Source of the DNA: Flabesymbios commensalis
Taxonomy: Eukaryota; Annelida; Polychaeta; Terebellida; Flabelligeridae
Length of the DNA stretch: 64,000 bases
Direction of reading: 5' to 3'
NCBI GenBank assembly: GCA_964017125.1
Contig: OZ024908.1
Location: forward strand, 66,018,873 to 66,082,872
Below, one piece after another: positions 19,845 through 31,499 of the stretch (the stretch's first letter is position 1; every line of letters begins with the position of its first letter). The notes below the pieces were generated by a model, which did no database searches, was not told the origin of the DNA, and saw only the letters and a program-made list of their open reading frames with translations. The position numbers were made by a program, and so were the translations under genes.

Positions 19845-20222
19845 CCGTTCGTGAACTAGGTTGACATTTCACCAAGTTTACGAATCGTTCATGAACACAA
19901 TTTTATTAAACGTTCATGAACCTCATTAACTATCTGGTTCATTATTATTTTGAGTTTATGATCGTTCATGAACTAGCTCTGGTTCATGAATTATCTGAGC
20001 TCATGACTGTTCTGGAACAACCCATGTTCATGAAAAAAGTGAGAGTTCACGAACTAAATAAGTTTATGAACTCATGAACTTTCATGAAAGATTCATTTCT
20101 TGTTCAATAATATTCATGAACCGTTCATGAGCACGCTTGTGAACGTTCATGAACGTTAATAGTTTTTTGTTCACGAGCGTTCATGAACTATTCTTAAATC
20201 TTCATGAACAGTTCATGATTAT
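19845..20222. repeat. Cluster of GTTCATGAAC palindromes
   Basis: About 380 bp hold at least five perfect GTTCATGAAC palindromes and more than ten near matches in both half-site forms (GTTCATGA, TTCATGAAC), irregularly spaced. Fuzzy, irregular repetition of one short word is typical of subterminal regions of hAT-type transposons (established pattern; assignment is inference). Confidence 0.75.
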
Positions 20223-20229
20223 CTAACCG

Positions 20230-20660
20230 GGCGAGCATAAGGAAAAGCAGGGCAATTTCGGATTATTTTGCAATAATAAATTTGCCATGCACGGCAATGC
20301 CGACGAGATACAAACGTTGGCGCTGATGGTCGTATCGATTGGGGATGAGTTTTAAAGGTAGACTAATTGAAGTTCAAATAAAGGTAATTTAAAAGTCAAC
20401 TATTATACCTTGTAAGTTTTTTAATTAACAAATTCAACGTTTTACAAAATATTATCAATATTAGTATGTTAATTATTTTGCTTTGCATAACTTATAACTA
20501 ATTATATATAAATAAAACGAACGAGCTCCACTGGATAGAACACATGGGTATAGACACTGAAAAACCACGTTGCAAATAATTTGGCTCAATAATTACAGCG
20601 TTTCACAATTCATTATTCAGTAAATTAAATTGGCTTAGATATCATGCGTCTTGTTAATCT
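20230..20660. other. Intergenic, no feature recognised
   Basis: AT-rich unassigned sequence between the GTTCATGAAC cluster and the next MITE. Confidence 0.4.
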
Positions 20661-20673
20661 TTCTTTATTATGC

Positions 20674-20918
20674 TAACCCTTTAACCGCCAAATTATTCAA
20701 TCTGAATTTTCACCCACTTGAAGTTGTGTCTCGCTGACGCGATCCACAACTTCAAGTGAGTGAAAATTGTACAGATTTGACAAAATAGAGGTCAACTGTT
20801 TTCAAATATTGCTGATTGATGTCACATTTTACCTTTAACATGTTTAAAAGGTGGTACTTAATGTGCTAATAAAATATAAAAACCCGAATATATGCGGCAC
20901 CGGCGGTCAAAGGGTTAA
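20674..20918 (+). mobile_element. CCCTTTAACCGCC MITE
   Basis: Nearly full identity with 13568-13803: CCCTTTAACCGCCAAATTAT, hairpin CACTTGAAGTTGTG/CACAACTTCAAGTG, AAAAGGTGGTACTTAATGTG, GGCGGTCAAAGGGTTAA. The TTAA at the left is reduced to TAA. Confidence 0.85.
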
Positions 20919-20980
20919 AGGGACATTTTTCTAGACATATCTGTTATTATACAGTATTATCAATGATTGGTAAGCTAACT

Positions 20981-21325
20981 TTAACCCCTATAACGCTGAA
21001 TTGTTTTTGTTTAACCAATTTTTTTTATCATTATGAAATCATCATAAATATCTCAGCTAGCTCATTCTGTTTCATTTAAATACCTATGTTATGATCCTAC
21101 GACCATTATAAATATTTTAATTATTTCAGTCCGGGGACCGTCTGTATACGTCAGATTCTGACTCGTGAAGTAAACCCGAAAGTTCGGTCATTTGGTAGTC
21201 AATAACAAAACAGGGAAATTTTACCTTTTCAGACGTTCCCCGCGCTGAATAGATAAAATTTCCCTGTTTCATTATTGACTACCTAATGACCGAACTTTCG
21301 GGTATGGAGTCGTCTGATTTGCTAT
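20981..21325 (+). mobile_element. TTAACCCCTATAACGCTG MITE interrupted by another foldback
   Basis: It starts TTAACCCCTATAACGCTGAA, then TTAAATACCTATGTTATGAT and TCAGTCCGGGGACCGTC. At 21175 the GTCAGATTCTGAC part is interrupted by a separate hairpin element, and family sequence (GTCGTCTGATTT) resumes near 21309. Confidence 0.65.
21175..21303. mobile_element. Foldback element with ACCCGAAAGTTCGGTCAT ends, nested
   Basis: ACCCGAAAGTTCGGTCATTT at the left mirrors AATGACCGAACTTTCGGGT at the right, and TAGTCAATAACAAAACAGGG mirrors CCCTGTTTCATTATTGACTA; arms are about 50 bp. It sits inside the family member at 20981 and so is younger than it. Confidence 0.82.
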
Positions 21326-21479
21326 ATCAAGACCGGCATTTCGGTCATTTATGTCATTCAAGTGGAAGCGAAATTTTTGAATTACTCTAAATTTATTAAG
21401 AAGCCGAATAATTCGATTGGCCATCGGCACATGCTTTTTTTAAGAGAAACCTCCAAAACGTATGCTGTCTACGTCGAGT

Positions 21480-21535
21480 ACGTGGACCAACATTGAGCCA
21501 GCCTTCACTGAACACACAGCGTTTGTTGTGTTGTG
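21480..21535. repeat. GGCCCAAC-family fragment
   Basis: GTGGACCAACATTGAGCCAG followed by ACACACAGCGTTTGTTGTG; only the outer part of one arm is recognisable. Confidence 0.3.
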
Positions 21536-21894
21536 GAGTCAAAATTGTGCTGTGTCAGAAAACGTCTCCACAGTATATGACAACACGTCCAAAGATCAAG
21601 ATCACGGGACCAGATGATCAGTTTGCTTAATGACTAAGGGATTTCTGCAAGGATTAAAGATCGAACTCCAGTACGCATTGTGATCTGTATTGATATTAAC
21701 CTTTATACTTAACCTTTAAACTGGTGAATTGAAGTATTGTAGCTCCCTAGTACTTCTGTTACGATATCGCGACACATAAGTACGTATACAGGGGTATTGA
21801 TTATGCTAGTTGAACCTAACACATCATAAAGAATAGTTGACAATTTGATGAATTCACATTTGAGTTACTAATTCCCAACTCAATTTTCATTACT

Positions 21895-22045
21895 TCAGTT
21901 ATTTCTTCCCTCCACATTTGTTCAGTTTGAGACTAAATATTCGCAAATGTAAATGTTTATGCCAAGCACACATTTCGCTTCCCAAAACAGTGATTTGATC
22001 GACTAATATCAATGATTAAACGACTGTTGTCGTGCCTAGAGCTCA
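21895..22045 (-). repeat. Diverged copy of the 57.9 / 63.9 kb repeat
   Basis: TTTGAGACTAAATATTCGCA, CACACATTTCGCTTCCCAAA, CAGTGATTTGATCGACTAAT and ACGACTGTTGTCGTG follow the order of 57965-58075 in the same orientation, with many substitutions. Confidence 0.5.
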
Positions 22046-22116
22046 AACGTTTAATATATACGTTGACCACAATTCAGTTTAGACAGTTACTGGAAATTGC
22101 GCCAGTAAAGGCGGCC

Positions 22117-22218
22117 TCACAACGTGATGCATGCCAATGATGTTTTAATGTTGGCCAGCGTCGCAGAAGGTGGGTCAATATTGAAATAACATTGGGTCAA
22201 TGTGTCGAGTTTGCTGGG
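22117..22218. mobile_element. GGCCCAAC foldback MITE
   Basis: TTTTAATGTTGGCCAGCGTC, GAAGGTGGGTCAATATTG, then GGGTCAATGTGTCGAGTTTGCTGGG. The right terminus is intact and the left is degenerate. Confidence 0.6.
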
Positions 22219-22257
22219 ATGTATTTACATTTAGAGATGGTAGTGGCGATTTGTCGT

Positions 22258-22417
22258 TTAACCCTTTAACCGCCAAATTATTCAATTTGAATTTTCACCC
22301 ACTCGAAGTTGTGTCTCGCTGACGCGATCCACAACTTCATCTTTAACATGTGGTCCTTAATGTGCTAATAAAAAAAGATAAACTGAATATATGCGACACC
22401 GGCGGTTAAAGTGTTAA
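22258..22417 (+). mobile_element. CCCTTTAACCGCC MITE with internal deletion
   Basis: Both ends are intact (TTAACCCTTTAACCGCC, GGCGGTTAAAGTGTTAA). The hairpin is followed directly by ATCTTTAACATG, so about 75 bp present in other copies are absent. Confidence 0.8.
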
Positions 22418-22419
22418 CC

Positions 22420-23010
22420 CTTTATTTGTTACTAAGGACACACCAACCATAGGTAGTCCATGCATATTGCCGGAGTAGTTTTGACAAGGTTTCTCACATC
22501 ATAAAAATAAGCTAATAATAATTGTAAATTTTCGTAAAATAAAGATGTTCGCAACAAATACAAAAATCACTATTTGACATTTTGGGAATACGAGCAGACA
22601 TATGAAAAATACAGTGACGACAATTGTGATGAGCAAAACAATATATTATACAATGTTTTCTCTTACTAAACAAAATGGTAAGACATATATATACATAAGG
22701 CGCTTTCGAACCTTTTTTTTATCATAATTTTTTTATCATAATTATTTAATACTTTGCTTGCGGAAACTTGTATTTATTAATTGGTTTGATATAAATTTGC
22801 CTTATGGGTGAAATTTGCTGTTGTTGTCGGCGTGGTATATAAGGCTCATCACAATCATGTCAATTCGTCACATAGAGAAATCAAGTCGCGAAACTGTTAT
22901 GTCGAATTATCGATTTTCAAATGTCTTGTTCCCACTTATCGATTTACAAAAGTGTCGTGGCGAATAATTTGTCGAATTGATGGATCTGTACCCCTGATGG
23001 TAACAAACAA
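22420..23010. other. Intergenic, no feature recognised
   Basis: An open frame of 107 codons (22808-23131) overlaps the MITE at 23015 and shows no domain, so it is not called. Confidence 0.45.
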
Positions 23011-23014
23011 CATA

Positions 23015-23091
23015 CTGCTCTGTATAGGCAAAAGGCAGTATCTGCTTACTTGTAAAGTAAGCAGATATTGCATTTTTACTTTGCACGGCAG
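23015..23091. mobile_element. CTGC..GTAAGCAG hairpin MITE
   Basis: CAGTATCTGCTTACTTGTAA and AGTAAGCAGATATTGCATTT form the hairpin. CTTTGCACGGCAG is the right terminus, and TA lies on both sides. The best-preserved tip of the family. Confidence 0.75.
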
Positions 23092-23335
23092 TATAGACAT
23101 TACTATGCTTGCGAGTGTCAGAGTCATGTGAATTTTGTACTGTTATGGCATCCCGTCGTCATACTGATAGCAAAGCGAACATTGCCCCCTTACTGTGGGA
23201 TATTGTTTAGTCTGTATATATGTATTTATAGGTTAATACTATGTGCATTTGTGCTTGTTAGCTTAGCTTTGGCTAAGTGATGCTCATTCATAGATTGGTA
23301 CCCCGGGGGGGGGGGGGGGTACAGGTTGACAGAAT

Positions 23336-23519
23336 GGGGCGGATCTAGGGGGGGGGGTGTAGAGGGGTTCAGACTCTTTTATGCTCAAAAACTTGTTTTT
23401 GACATGTTAATTGTAGAACAAATCGCTGGGGAGGACCCCCATAGTATGGACCCCATAACCCCCCTCCCCCCCGAAATCCTGCTGACAACCACCTTTTGAA
23501 GAATCCTGGATCCCTCCTG
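23336..23519. mobile_element. GGGGCGGATC..GGATCC-ended element
   Basis: GGGGCGGATCTAGGGGGG at the left and ATCCTGGATCCCTCCTG at the right are imperfect inverted ends. GACCCCCATAGTATGG lies inside. Ends of the form CAGGGGCGGATCCAGG are widespread on animal DNA transposons; superfamily not assigned. A related end is at 52384. Confidence 0.5.
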
Positions 23520-23599
23520 AGTATACTAGCCCAGCGAGCACGAAACGTCTGTACAATGTTGTTCAGCACTGCTAGGATCTGGGATTAATGAACAGCGTG

Positions 23600-25375
23600 A
23601 CTTGATTTTCCACCAATCATACATACGTATCCTGGGTTGAACTATATTTTCTGTTCTTTTATACCAAAGACTATATTTTCTGCTCTTTTATACCAAAGAG
23701 GCTCTTTGGTTATACATAACTGTTTGAAAAAAATTGTAGCATTACTCAGATCATTGGCACTTACATCATTTTCACCCGATTAAAATAATGGTTTTGCTTT
23801 TAATTGGTTTACCATTTATTTAAATGGTCTAACTTCCCCAACTCTAAATGGAAATTAAGTAGTATCACAACCAGTGATACTGTGATAACACGGCAAATGC
23901 TGGTAAATTGCACGTCCAAAATGAGCACACACCTTGTTCACAAAGACAAACGTTTCCCAACCTCAGAACCCAATAATTATCAACGGGGCCCAGTTGATAA
24001 AATGCATATACACAAGGAGTACCAGCACAGCTGTGTCTGTAGCAACTACCACTACTGGGTTGTCAGTCTTGGATGCATACAAAACAACCATGCTTCGTGA
24101 TGATTGCAATTTGCCATTTTCAGAATAGAGTTTGGCAGTATTTAACATGTGTTTCTCCACTCTGACCTCAGAGATTATATATCTGATACCTCATGCCGAA
24201 TTTGCCGTAAGCACACATGGCGATTAACCTGATGTATCAGCAATTACCACGCGAGATTCAGGTTTTGAATAACCATTCCTATAACCACGGAACTATTTAG
24301 ATGATAAACTGGACTGATTATTGATAATTTTTTCACTATTTCGTTTAATCTAATAGTTTGCTGCAGTTAATCACTATTTACTTTGTTCAGTTATGGATGA
24401 ATTGAGCCATGATAACTCGCATGTCATTCAGTAATTTTTATTTGCCAGTGCTGTGAACCCATTGAAAATTATGTCGCAAAACAATATCATAAACCTTCTC
24501 ACAGCAGCGCGTAGGTAGAGAAAGTAATCCATTGATGTTTTTCTATTTCTTTGTGAATAGAAAACTCATACGTGGCGGAGTTGTGGTCTTTTATATTTGC
24601 CATATATATCTAGGACACACAAGCGTGTTTATAAGCTTACTGTTAGTATAACAGCAAAACTGCTCGAAATGAGCAGTTTCTGTTAAAACATGGCGCCTGC
24701 TTACAGAGACGCAGCGGGGGTTTACCTGAGCGACATCTATGTGTGGAGAATGGTGTTTCTCCTCTCTTTGATTATCAAAGGCATGTTTTAGTTTTTAACT
24801 CACCTCTTTCTTCTTGTAATATGCTACGAATAATTTGATGGGCTCAGTTTTACTTTCACCATTGTTCAAAAATGTATCACAATGTATTAAATCTGCAGGC
24901 AGACGGTGAGCCTAATGCAAGTGGCATAGATGTAAGTGGACATGAATGAGCTTCTTCAGCACTTGTGGATTTTCCCACAAGTGCAAAAAACTTGTTTATC
25001 TTCCCGTAGAATATTAACTATAATGTGCGTTTTTTTGTCTTCTTGAAACCAGTTTTAATCTTTGGGTTTTTAATGGTTGCTGCATATAGAGTACCTTCTT
25101 AGTCCGTATTAAAACTTTGATATTAAAATACTTCTGGATATGTCTCAATTTCTAATTTGGACAGGCCCATACATCAAGTGCCATTTTAGACTCATACATC
25201 ATATTTTATGTGAAAAAGAAAATGCAAGCATAACATGCATAATACTCCAATAACATGAACAAAACAATCCGAGTACACGCCACATCACTTCAAGTTCAAC
25301 ACATAATAAACCCAAGCACACTAATTTAATAACAATGCAGATAAATGACTAGATATGTATATAGATGTATTGAAG
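23600..25375. other. Intergenic, one short hairpin
   Basis: AACAGCAAAACTGCTC and GAGCAGTTTCTGTT (24650-24685) form a hairpin. Open frames of 60-98 codons at 23.8-24.2 kb overlap each other in several frames and show no domain. Confidence 0.45.
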
Positions 25376-25379
25376 ATAT

Positions 25380-27050
25380 ACTAAATATATGATCCGGAAA
25401 AGCATTCCACAATCTTATTCCTGCATTTGATGCACATTGTCTCCTTAAATTAGTTTTTATGGAAAACATGTTTTTTCTCCTACTTGATCGTATATTTATA
25501 TGAATTTGAAAATATATTTTGTATATTTATTGCAAGAAGATTATCGAATGGCTTAAACATTAAAATTGCCATAGCATACTCCAGAAAATCTGGAAATGTA
25601 AGAATAAATGACAGTTTAAACAATGGTTTTGTATGCTCTAGATAACAAGTTCTATGGACCAATCTGATAAATTCCTTCTGTAATAGTGTTATCTTATTTA
25701 AAATATATCCACTGGCTCTGCCCCAAATTTCACAACAGAAAATAATATATGACAAGCATAAACTATTATAAAGAGTATTATTTATCTCTAGAAACTTATT
25801 CGACCGATTATTAAAAAGTTTTTCCAATATCTTTGAAAATTGTGGAAGTAAATAAACTGGTCTATAGTTAGTAAAAAAATCCTGCGATCCTGACTTCAAA
25901 ATAGGAATTACCTTTGCAATTTTCTTTCGATCAGGAAAACATCCCATTTCAAAATATATGTCAGCTATATGACTTATTGGAATGGCTAAAAAAGAAATTC
26001 ACTCCTTTTCCAACGCAAAATTAATGCCGGAATGATTCATGGATGTCTTATTCGGACTTGTACTTTTAGCGATTCATTTTCAGTAACGGGTTCCAAGAAA
26101 ATTGATTTTTTCGAAGGTTCATTCATAGTATCAACAATTTATTCATTTATTTTCCCCTTATTTTTTTTAGCTAGCTTCTGGCTACATTAACAAAAAATGA
26201 TTAAACCCGTTAGCTACAGATTTACTACTGTTACATACATGTATCTTGCTATCATAATTAAACACAGTTTGTGGAGCTACTGATTGATTATTGCTTTTAA
26301 TCATAGCATTTACTGTACCCCAAGTTTTTTTTTTATTTGATTTACTTTGACATACGAGTTCATCATAATATTTTTTTTCAGCTTTTCTCATGATAGATGT
26401 TTTTATTGTTTTTATCTTTAAATTCTTGTATTAATATGGGCAGTGACTAAGAATTGAAAATTAGATGAATAAAATTATTATAACTACCATTTACATCAAT
26501 ATAATTTATCATAAAGTCCCAGTCTGTGTTCTTCACCTCCTCAATAAATGTATACTTATTTAACATGTTGCGCTTGTATGACCTAAGCGAGCTGGTGCAT
26601 ACCCTTTTTATAGAATTACAGCTTGTTATTATAGGGAGATGATCACTGATGTCCGTTATAACAATACTACTTTTATGTTTATAATCTAGATCTTGCGTGA
26701 AAATATAATCTATTACGGTTGATGAGTAAGCAGTAATTCTAGTGGGTTTATTTATGAGTGGTTTATGTCCTAATGAAAATATTTTATTGACAAAGCTATA
26801 TCTTTTTGATCATGTTTATATTTTAATAAATCTATGTTGAAATCACCACATCCATAAGTCTGTTGATTGTGATTTTTCAAAAGATCTTTAATTTCTTCTG
26901 TAGAACTGTCTATACTAGTATCAGGTGGTCTATATAAACTTACTTACTACTTTATCACATTTGTTCTCGAGCAACCATTTGATTAAAACCATTTTACAGT
27001 TTACAGCTTCATCTCCATGAGCGAAAATACAGTCCAGTTCTAGGTCATGG
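25380..27050 (-). mobile_element. CR1-like LINE remnant (endonuclease + partial RT)
   Basis: On the minus strand, from high to low coordinate, pieces of a CR1-clade polyprotein appear. First come endonuclease blocks (LELDCIFAHG; YRPPDTS; GDFNIDLLKY, the EN Asn/Asp motif; TDISDHLPI, the SDH motif, near 26650). A linker follows at 26182-26391 (RKAEKKYYDELVCQSKSNKK, TWGTVNAMI). Then comes the start of the reverse transcriptase (25480-25947: DRKKIAKVIPILKSG, NYRPVYLLPQFSKILEKL). The RT catalytic core (palm with FADD-type motif) is absent: sequence jumps from SKILEKLFNNRS to the C-terminal YIIFCCEIWGRAS and LLQKEFIRLVHRT region. The endonuclease frame is broken several times. The element is dead and lacks its 5' end. 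Confidence 0.85.
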
Positions 27051-27469
27051 GCAATTTCGATCAGCACCACTTGCACACCTTGTTCCCCGAGGGTGATGGA
27101 TCCACTTCTAGGTATTCTAGGTGGCTCTATGGTGTTTCAGCGTGCGCAACATTTTTCATAAATGCAGTTCATGAGCCAACTGAGTTGTATCATGATTTAA
27201 ATTTCCTCCTATGTCACCGTAGGCCTATAGTACTTGTTAATTAAAGGTACCCAAATTGAAAAAATATATATATTTTCTAGTTGTGTTACTCTATATATTA
27301 AATCAGTCTAAATTTGATTTTTTTTAGTTTTAAACATTTTTAAACTCATTTTTTTATATGATATATTTTTATTTCTGGCTAAATGAGGAAAACAATTGTG
27401 TAAATAGGGCGTTTCTGTGACGAACGTCACAGATTTCGTCACATATATGCAAACTAAATATATAATGTA

Positions 27470-27905
27470 CTGTTCACTAATCCTCCCATTACTGGAATAT
27501 TGTACTGTAGTATGGATTTGTACTAAGTCGTAAAGATATAGCAAATGTAGAGAAAATTCAGAGGTCAATGACAAAACATGTTTTTAATTATGCTCAATTA
27601 GATTATAAAGATCGACTACTAATGACGAACATTCTACCCTCAACTATGCGTCGCGAAATACTGATATTGTTTTTTTAAGTGTTTATACGATAATTATGAT
27701 GTTGATGTTAATGATTTTGTTAGTTTTTTCTCTGATGGTGGATGCTCCACTCGTAACCCGATTGATTCTGGTATTCTGACTGAACCCCCTTGTGTCGTAC
27801 AGACTGCTTCTTTAACAGAATAGTTCCCAAGTGTAATTTTTTACCATCTAATGAACGGCATATTATTTATCTTCCTTTACATCCAGTCGAGAGCGTCTTA
27901 TGTCT
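27470..27905 (+). mobile_element. CR1-like LINE, C-terminal RT remnant
   Basis: The plus strand reads LPLLEYCTVVWICTKS, then after frame breaks KDIANVEKIQRSMTKHVF, YKDRLLMTNILPSTMRREI, KCLYDNYDVDVNDFVSFF and SNERHIIYLPLHP. These match the conserved tail of non-LTR reverse transcriptases (RPILEY..W, KIQRR, LxxRRE). It faces the remnant at 25380-27050 from the other strand, perhaps the same family. At least three stops or shifts. Truncated at the 5' side. Confidence 0.8.
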
Positions 27906-27909
27906 GCAA

Positions 27910-30855
27910 TAAATAAATACTAGTTTTGTCAGTCGTCATTGTTGTTCATGGTTTTTTAAATGTTTGTGTTGTAATTGCCGCTTATAATAATCATATTATA
28001 AAGGGCTGGCGGAAATTGCAAAATGTGTTGGGTGTGAACTACTAGCAAATGCTACAATGGATCCTGTTTAGCTTCTTTCCCAGGTGTACATTTACTTTTT
28101 TATATTCCAGTGATAATATTACTTATTATTATGTGCCTTATGTATATATTTTGTACTATTTGTATATGTTATCAAACTGTTATTAATATTGTATCTTGTA
28201 CACGTAATCAACTGAATTGAAAAAAAAATAATACTAAAACACATACTTCTAGGAATGTTGGGACTGTATTTATATCCGATTACTCTTTTGGTGGCCATTG
28301 TAGAAATATGCAAATCAGCTAATTAAATATGCAAAATCTCGAAAGGTATCTGGCAGATTTGAAATCTACAGGAAAATATACAACCCCTGTCTAGTAATTC
28401 AGTTTTTGAAGAGTGATGGGCACTTGTAGAATCTGCCTTTCACATTCGGCATTCAGACTGGAAAGATGCAAAACTATATTACACTTATGTACATTGTCGA
28501 CACATTTATTCTGCGACATTTTAAACATCTGGACATTGCAAACATTTGTTGGATATTTGGAGACATCTTTGCAAAGCCAAAACAGCAATATCTGCTTATT
28601 TAGGTACTTCTTTTTTTATCTGCACAGTATCTGCTTACTTGTAAAGTTGCTCATTTGTAAAGTAAGCATATAGCACAGGGCATTGTTGTCAATATATGGC
28701 CGAACCTGGAACTACTACAATATTCCAATATCAGAGAAGCGTCCACCTTTGAACGTAATTGATAGATTTATATGCACTTGGGTTCTTTTTATATAGTTTA
28801 ATTTAATGAATAAAATAAAAATATTTATGTTACCTTTCAAGGTCAATTTATAGGACAGCATCAAGGTCAGACACAAAACGTACGTTTTTTCAACTGTTTT
28901 ATCTGTATGTTTCTGCAGTTTCTAAAATAAGAGATTATTGTATGTACATTTCATAGAGCTGTTGATTGAATAACTTATAAATGATCTTATTAACATGAAT
29001 TCAAAATTGCCGCCACTGAAAATAAGCACAATTAATTAGTTAGGCCTCTGTCACCTCTTCCTCAATTGACCTATTGAGATTTACGAAAAGTACACAACAA
29101 TGACTAAACAGTTGATAGTCCATTTTTAGTCAGTTATGTATCTATACTACAGTCAGTTGTGTATCTAATTTTCATCAACAATTTTTTTAAGTTATATTTC
29201 ATTGCATAGCTTTTCATCATCTGTATATAATTTTTTATTATATTGCGCATTGCAAATCAAGTATTTAAACATACTGTGCTTATTTTAATAATGTGCTTAA
29301 CATCTATTTATCACATGATTATGCCTCATCTGTACATAAACGTTTTTTAATGTATCATGAATTGTAAATACTGTACTAGAAATCGGAGATAACTTATAAC
29401 TGGCTTTATACGAAGTAATATGTCTTAAACCTAGTGTCTCTTATAGCGCCACCGGAGTCAATAGTTTTAATATGCTATTTAATTTGAAAGTGTGATTTTA
29501 TAATTGTGTATATCATTAATAAAGATTTATATATATACGCAGCCTCCGCAGAGTAGTATTGCAGAGTAGTATAGCCTTACTGGTAAATGCGCAGCACAAT
29601 TTTTTTTTTTAATTGCAGTTCTAGTCTATGAACATGTTTACATCATTATAGTCATATTAATAAGCCAAATGATTTTAGCCTGAGTTAGTCCAAAGCTTTA
29701 AAAAAAAGTTTGTCATGTGAAAAGAGCGGAGTATTCAGCTTGATAGTATACACCTTCAAAGTCACAAACGCAGTCTACTAGATTGGACAGGTACAGCTAG
29801 TATTACGCTGTATTTTGTCAGATTTAATCGTTTAATTTCTCCGGAAGAATTTAGTAACTTAGTGTGGAATTTGTTTGATACGTTGAGAAAGATTTTCTGC
29901 GATGTGTTACATTAATCGTGTTTACAATGTTATTATAGAGTAAAAAAAGGTTTTTTTTTTGTTTTTTTTGTATATTTTAGAATCACCTGAAATGCTTATT
30001 TCGATTTCCCCTTTTCATCAGCTCTGTATAGAATGAATGAGATTTTATATTACCTTTGGTGGCAATATCGCGACTATGCCCTATTATTTTCAAATACATA
30101 AAGGACAATTTATGATACGTCGTACCATATTAAGATAGCATTACACACTTCTTCAAAAATGTGAATATACTGATAGGCTGTATGCTAAACCATAATTATC
30201 AGCACCTGGGACAGTTGACATTTCGAATCCGGTGTCAACAATTAAGTAGCAGTACATAACCGAACCAAAATCAAATCACGAGCGGCCATTTTGAATTTGT
30301 GCAAATAAGATACTATCAAAACATTTTTTTCCAAATGCAAAAACTAACTTTAAAAACCTCCATAAACATCTACCTCTTGCCCACCTCTCAGGTTTAGTCA
30401 TAAATGTCAAAAAATAACATCTTGCCTGGTGGTACTTGTTTTTTAATGTTGCTAATTTACTATTAGGCCTTGACTAATTAATTTTAACAATCAATTTTAG
30501 CAATCAATAACTGTTGGTACCGGTACATCTGACATAGCTTGACATTGTGCAACAATGTATACAACTACGTGGTGGACTATAGTATCTTTGACAGGCTAAT
30601 CAGAGCAAAAGTCAACATTTTTATGATGTAGGTCTCATTTGCCGTGCAGAACACTTTGTATTTATGATATTAGATAATATCCGATTATATTTTTCCCACT
30701 GCACACAAATTTAGCGAGTGGTCATGATTCCATCATATCTGTATCATATCAAGTATTGCATTGTAGAAAATTAAATACAAAACCATAAATAAGTGCTAAT
30801 TTTAGGATTGACCATTGACATTGACATATAAATTCATCCTTCAAGGTTTTTCTAC
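27910..30855. other. Intergenic, AT-rich
   Basis: Besides the hairpin at 28567-28678, only low-complexity patches and isolated AATAAA signals (near 29517) were seen. CAAAATTGCCGCCACTGAAA (29004) matches AAAATGGCCGCCACTGAAAC at 5127. Confidence 0.4.
28567..28678. repeat. GCAAAGCC..GTAAGCA hairpin MITE, rearranged
   Basis: TTTGCAAAGCCAAAACAGCA, AATATCTGCTTATTTAGG, then AGTATCTGCTTACTTGTAAA and TTTGTAAAGTAAGCATATAG. The tip is duplicated, with an insertion between. Confidence 0.55.
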
Positions 30856-30859
30856 TGCT

Positions 30860-31135
30860 AAATTCTGGGCCGCCTCACTCTCAACTTGAACGCCGCGGGG
30901 ACAGTCGCATCGTCTGATCCACGCAGCCACCGCCTCGTGGCCCAGGGCCGTCGCGTCTTGTCTGAATCTGTGTACAGCGTTAGTCGATAAGATGGATCAT
31001 AATTACTAAAGAGAATCAAGAACATCATGGAGTCAAGTTATTTGTGTTACCGTCGCCCAGACGGGGATGGGATGAATCAGTGAATCGACGGCAGGGTGGA
31101 GCGATCAGCTAACCAGGCCATCGCCTACCGCCCCG
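30860..31135. other. GC-rich island of unknown origin
   Basis: It stands out from AT-rich surroundings: GCCGCGGGGACAGTCGCATC, CCTCGTGGCCCAGGGCCGTC, TCGACGGCAGGGTGGAGCG, CCTACCGCCCCGCACC. I see no domain on either strand. It could be a 5' region of an unrecognised retroelement or a CpG-rich regulatory patch upstream of the receptor fragment at 31204. Confidence 0.35.
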
Positions 31136-31203
31136 CACCTGATATATAAATGCCAGGATCACATTTGTATTCGTCTTCCATTGTATTGTGAAAAAAAACA
31201 CAT

Positions 31204-31478
31204 CACTGTACATGGAGTGAAGATGAAACTACATGCTTCACTGTGACATCGGAATGTCCAGGATATCTGAAATGTCGTGGAGAAGAAAAGTGTGTTTCTA
31301 CAGATGATATATGTGACAAAAATATGAACTGTCGTCAATGGATGATGAAGTAGGGTGTGACCGGTGTCCCGTTAATTGTGAGTGTGAAGGTGATGTGATT
31401 TCATGTTACACAAACAATCATAATTCCATTATAGAACGTGACGAAGCATCATACATGAGAAGATTAGTTATAAAATAG
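31204..31478 (+). pseudogene. Receptor fragment: LDLa repeat plus LRR N-terminal cap
   Basis: Read from HCTWSEDETTC, the sequence gives a low-density-lipoprotein receptor class A repeat (CPGYLKC, CVSTDDICDKNMNC, then MDDEVGC in the next frame). An LRR N-terminal cap follows directly (CPVNCECEGDVISC) and then NNHNSIIERDEASYMRRLV before a stop at 31476. LDLa followed by leucine-rich repeats is the ectodomain plan of relaxin-receptor/GRL101-type GPCRs, which bind extracellular ligands at the plasma membrane (established). One frameshift lies between NMNC and MDDE. No 7TM or further LRR follows within view, and no clean splice sites were found. It is probably a decayed gene fragment; an exon with a sequencing error cannot be excluded. 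Confidence 0.6.
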
Positions 31479-31499
31479 AAACAAAATGTGTTGATTATA

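Noticed and set aside
25380-27905. LTR retroelement or retrovirus
   Set aside because: Endonuclease (SDH) and RT tail blocks are of the non-LTR type; no LTRs, protease or integrase seen. None was found elsewhere in the window either.
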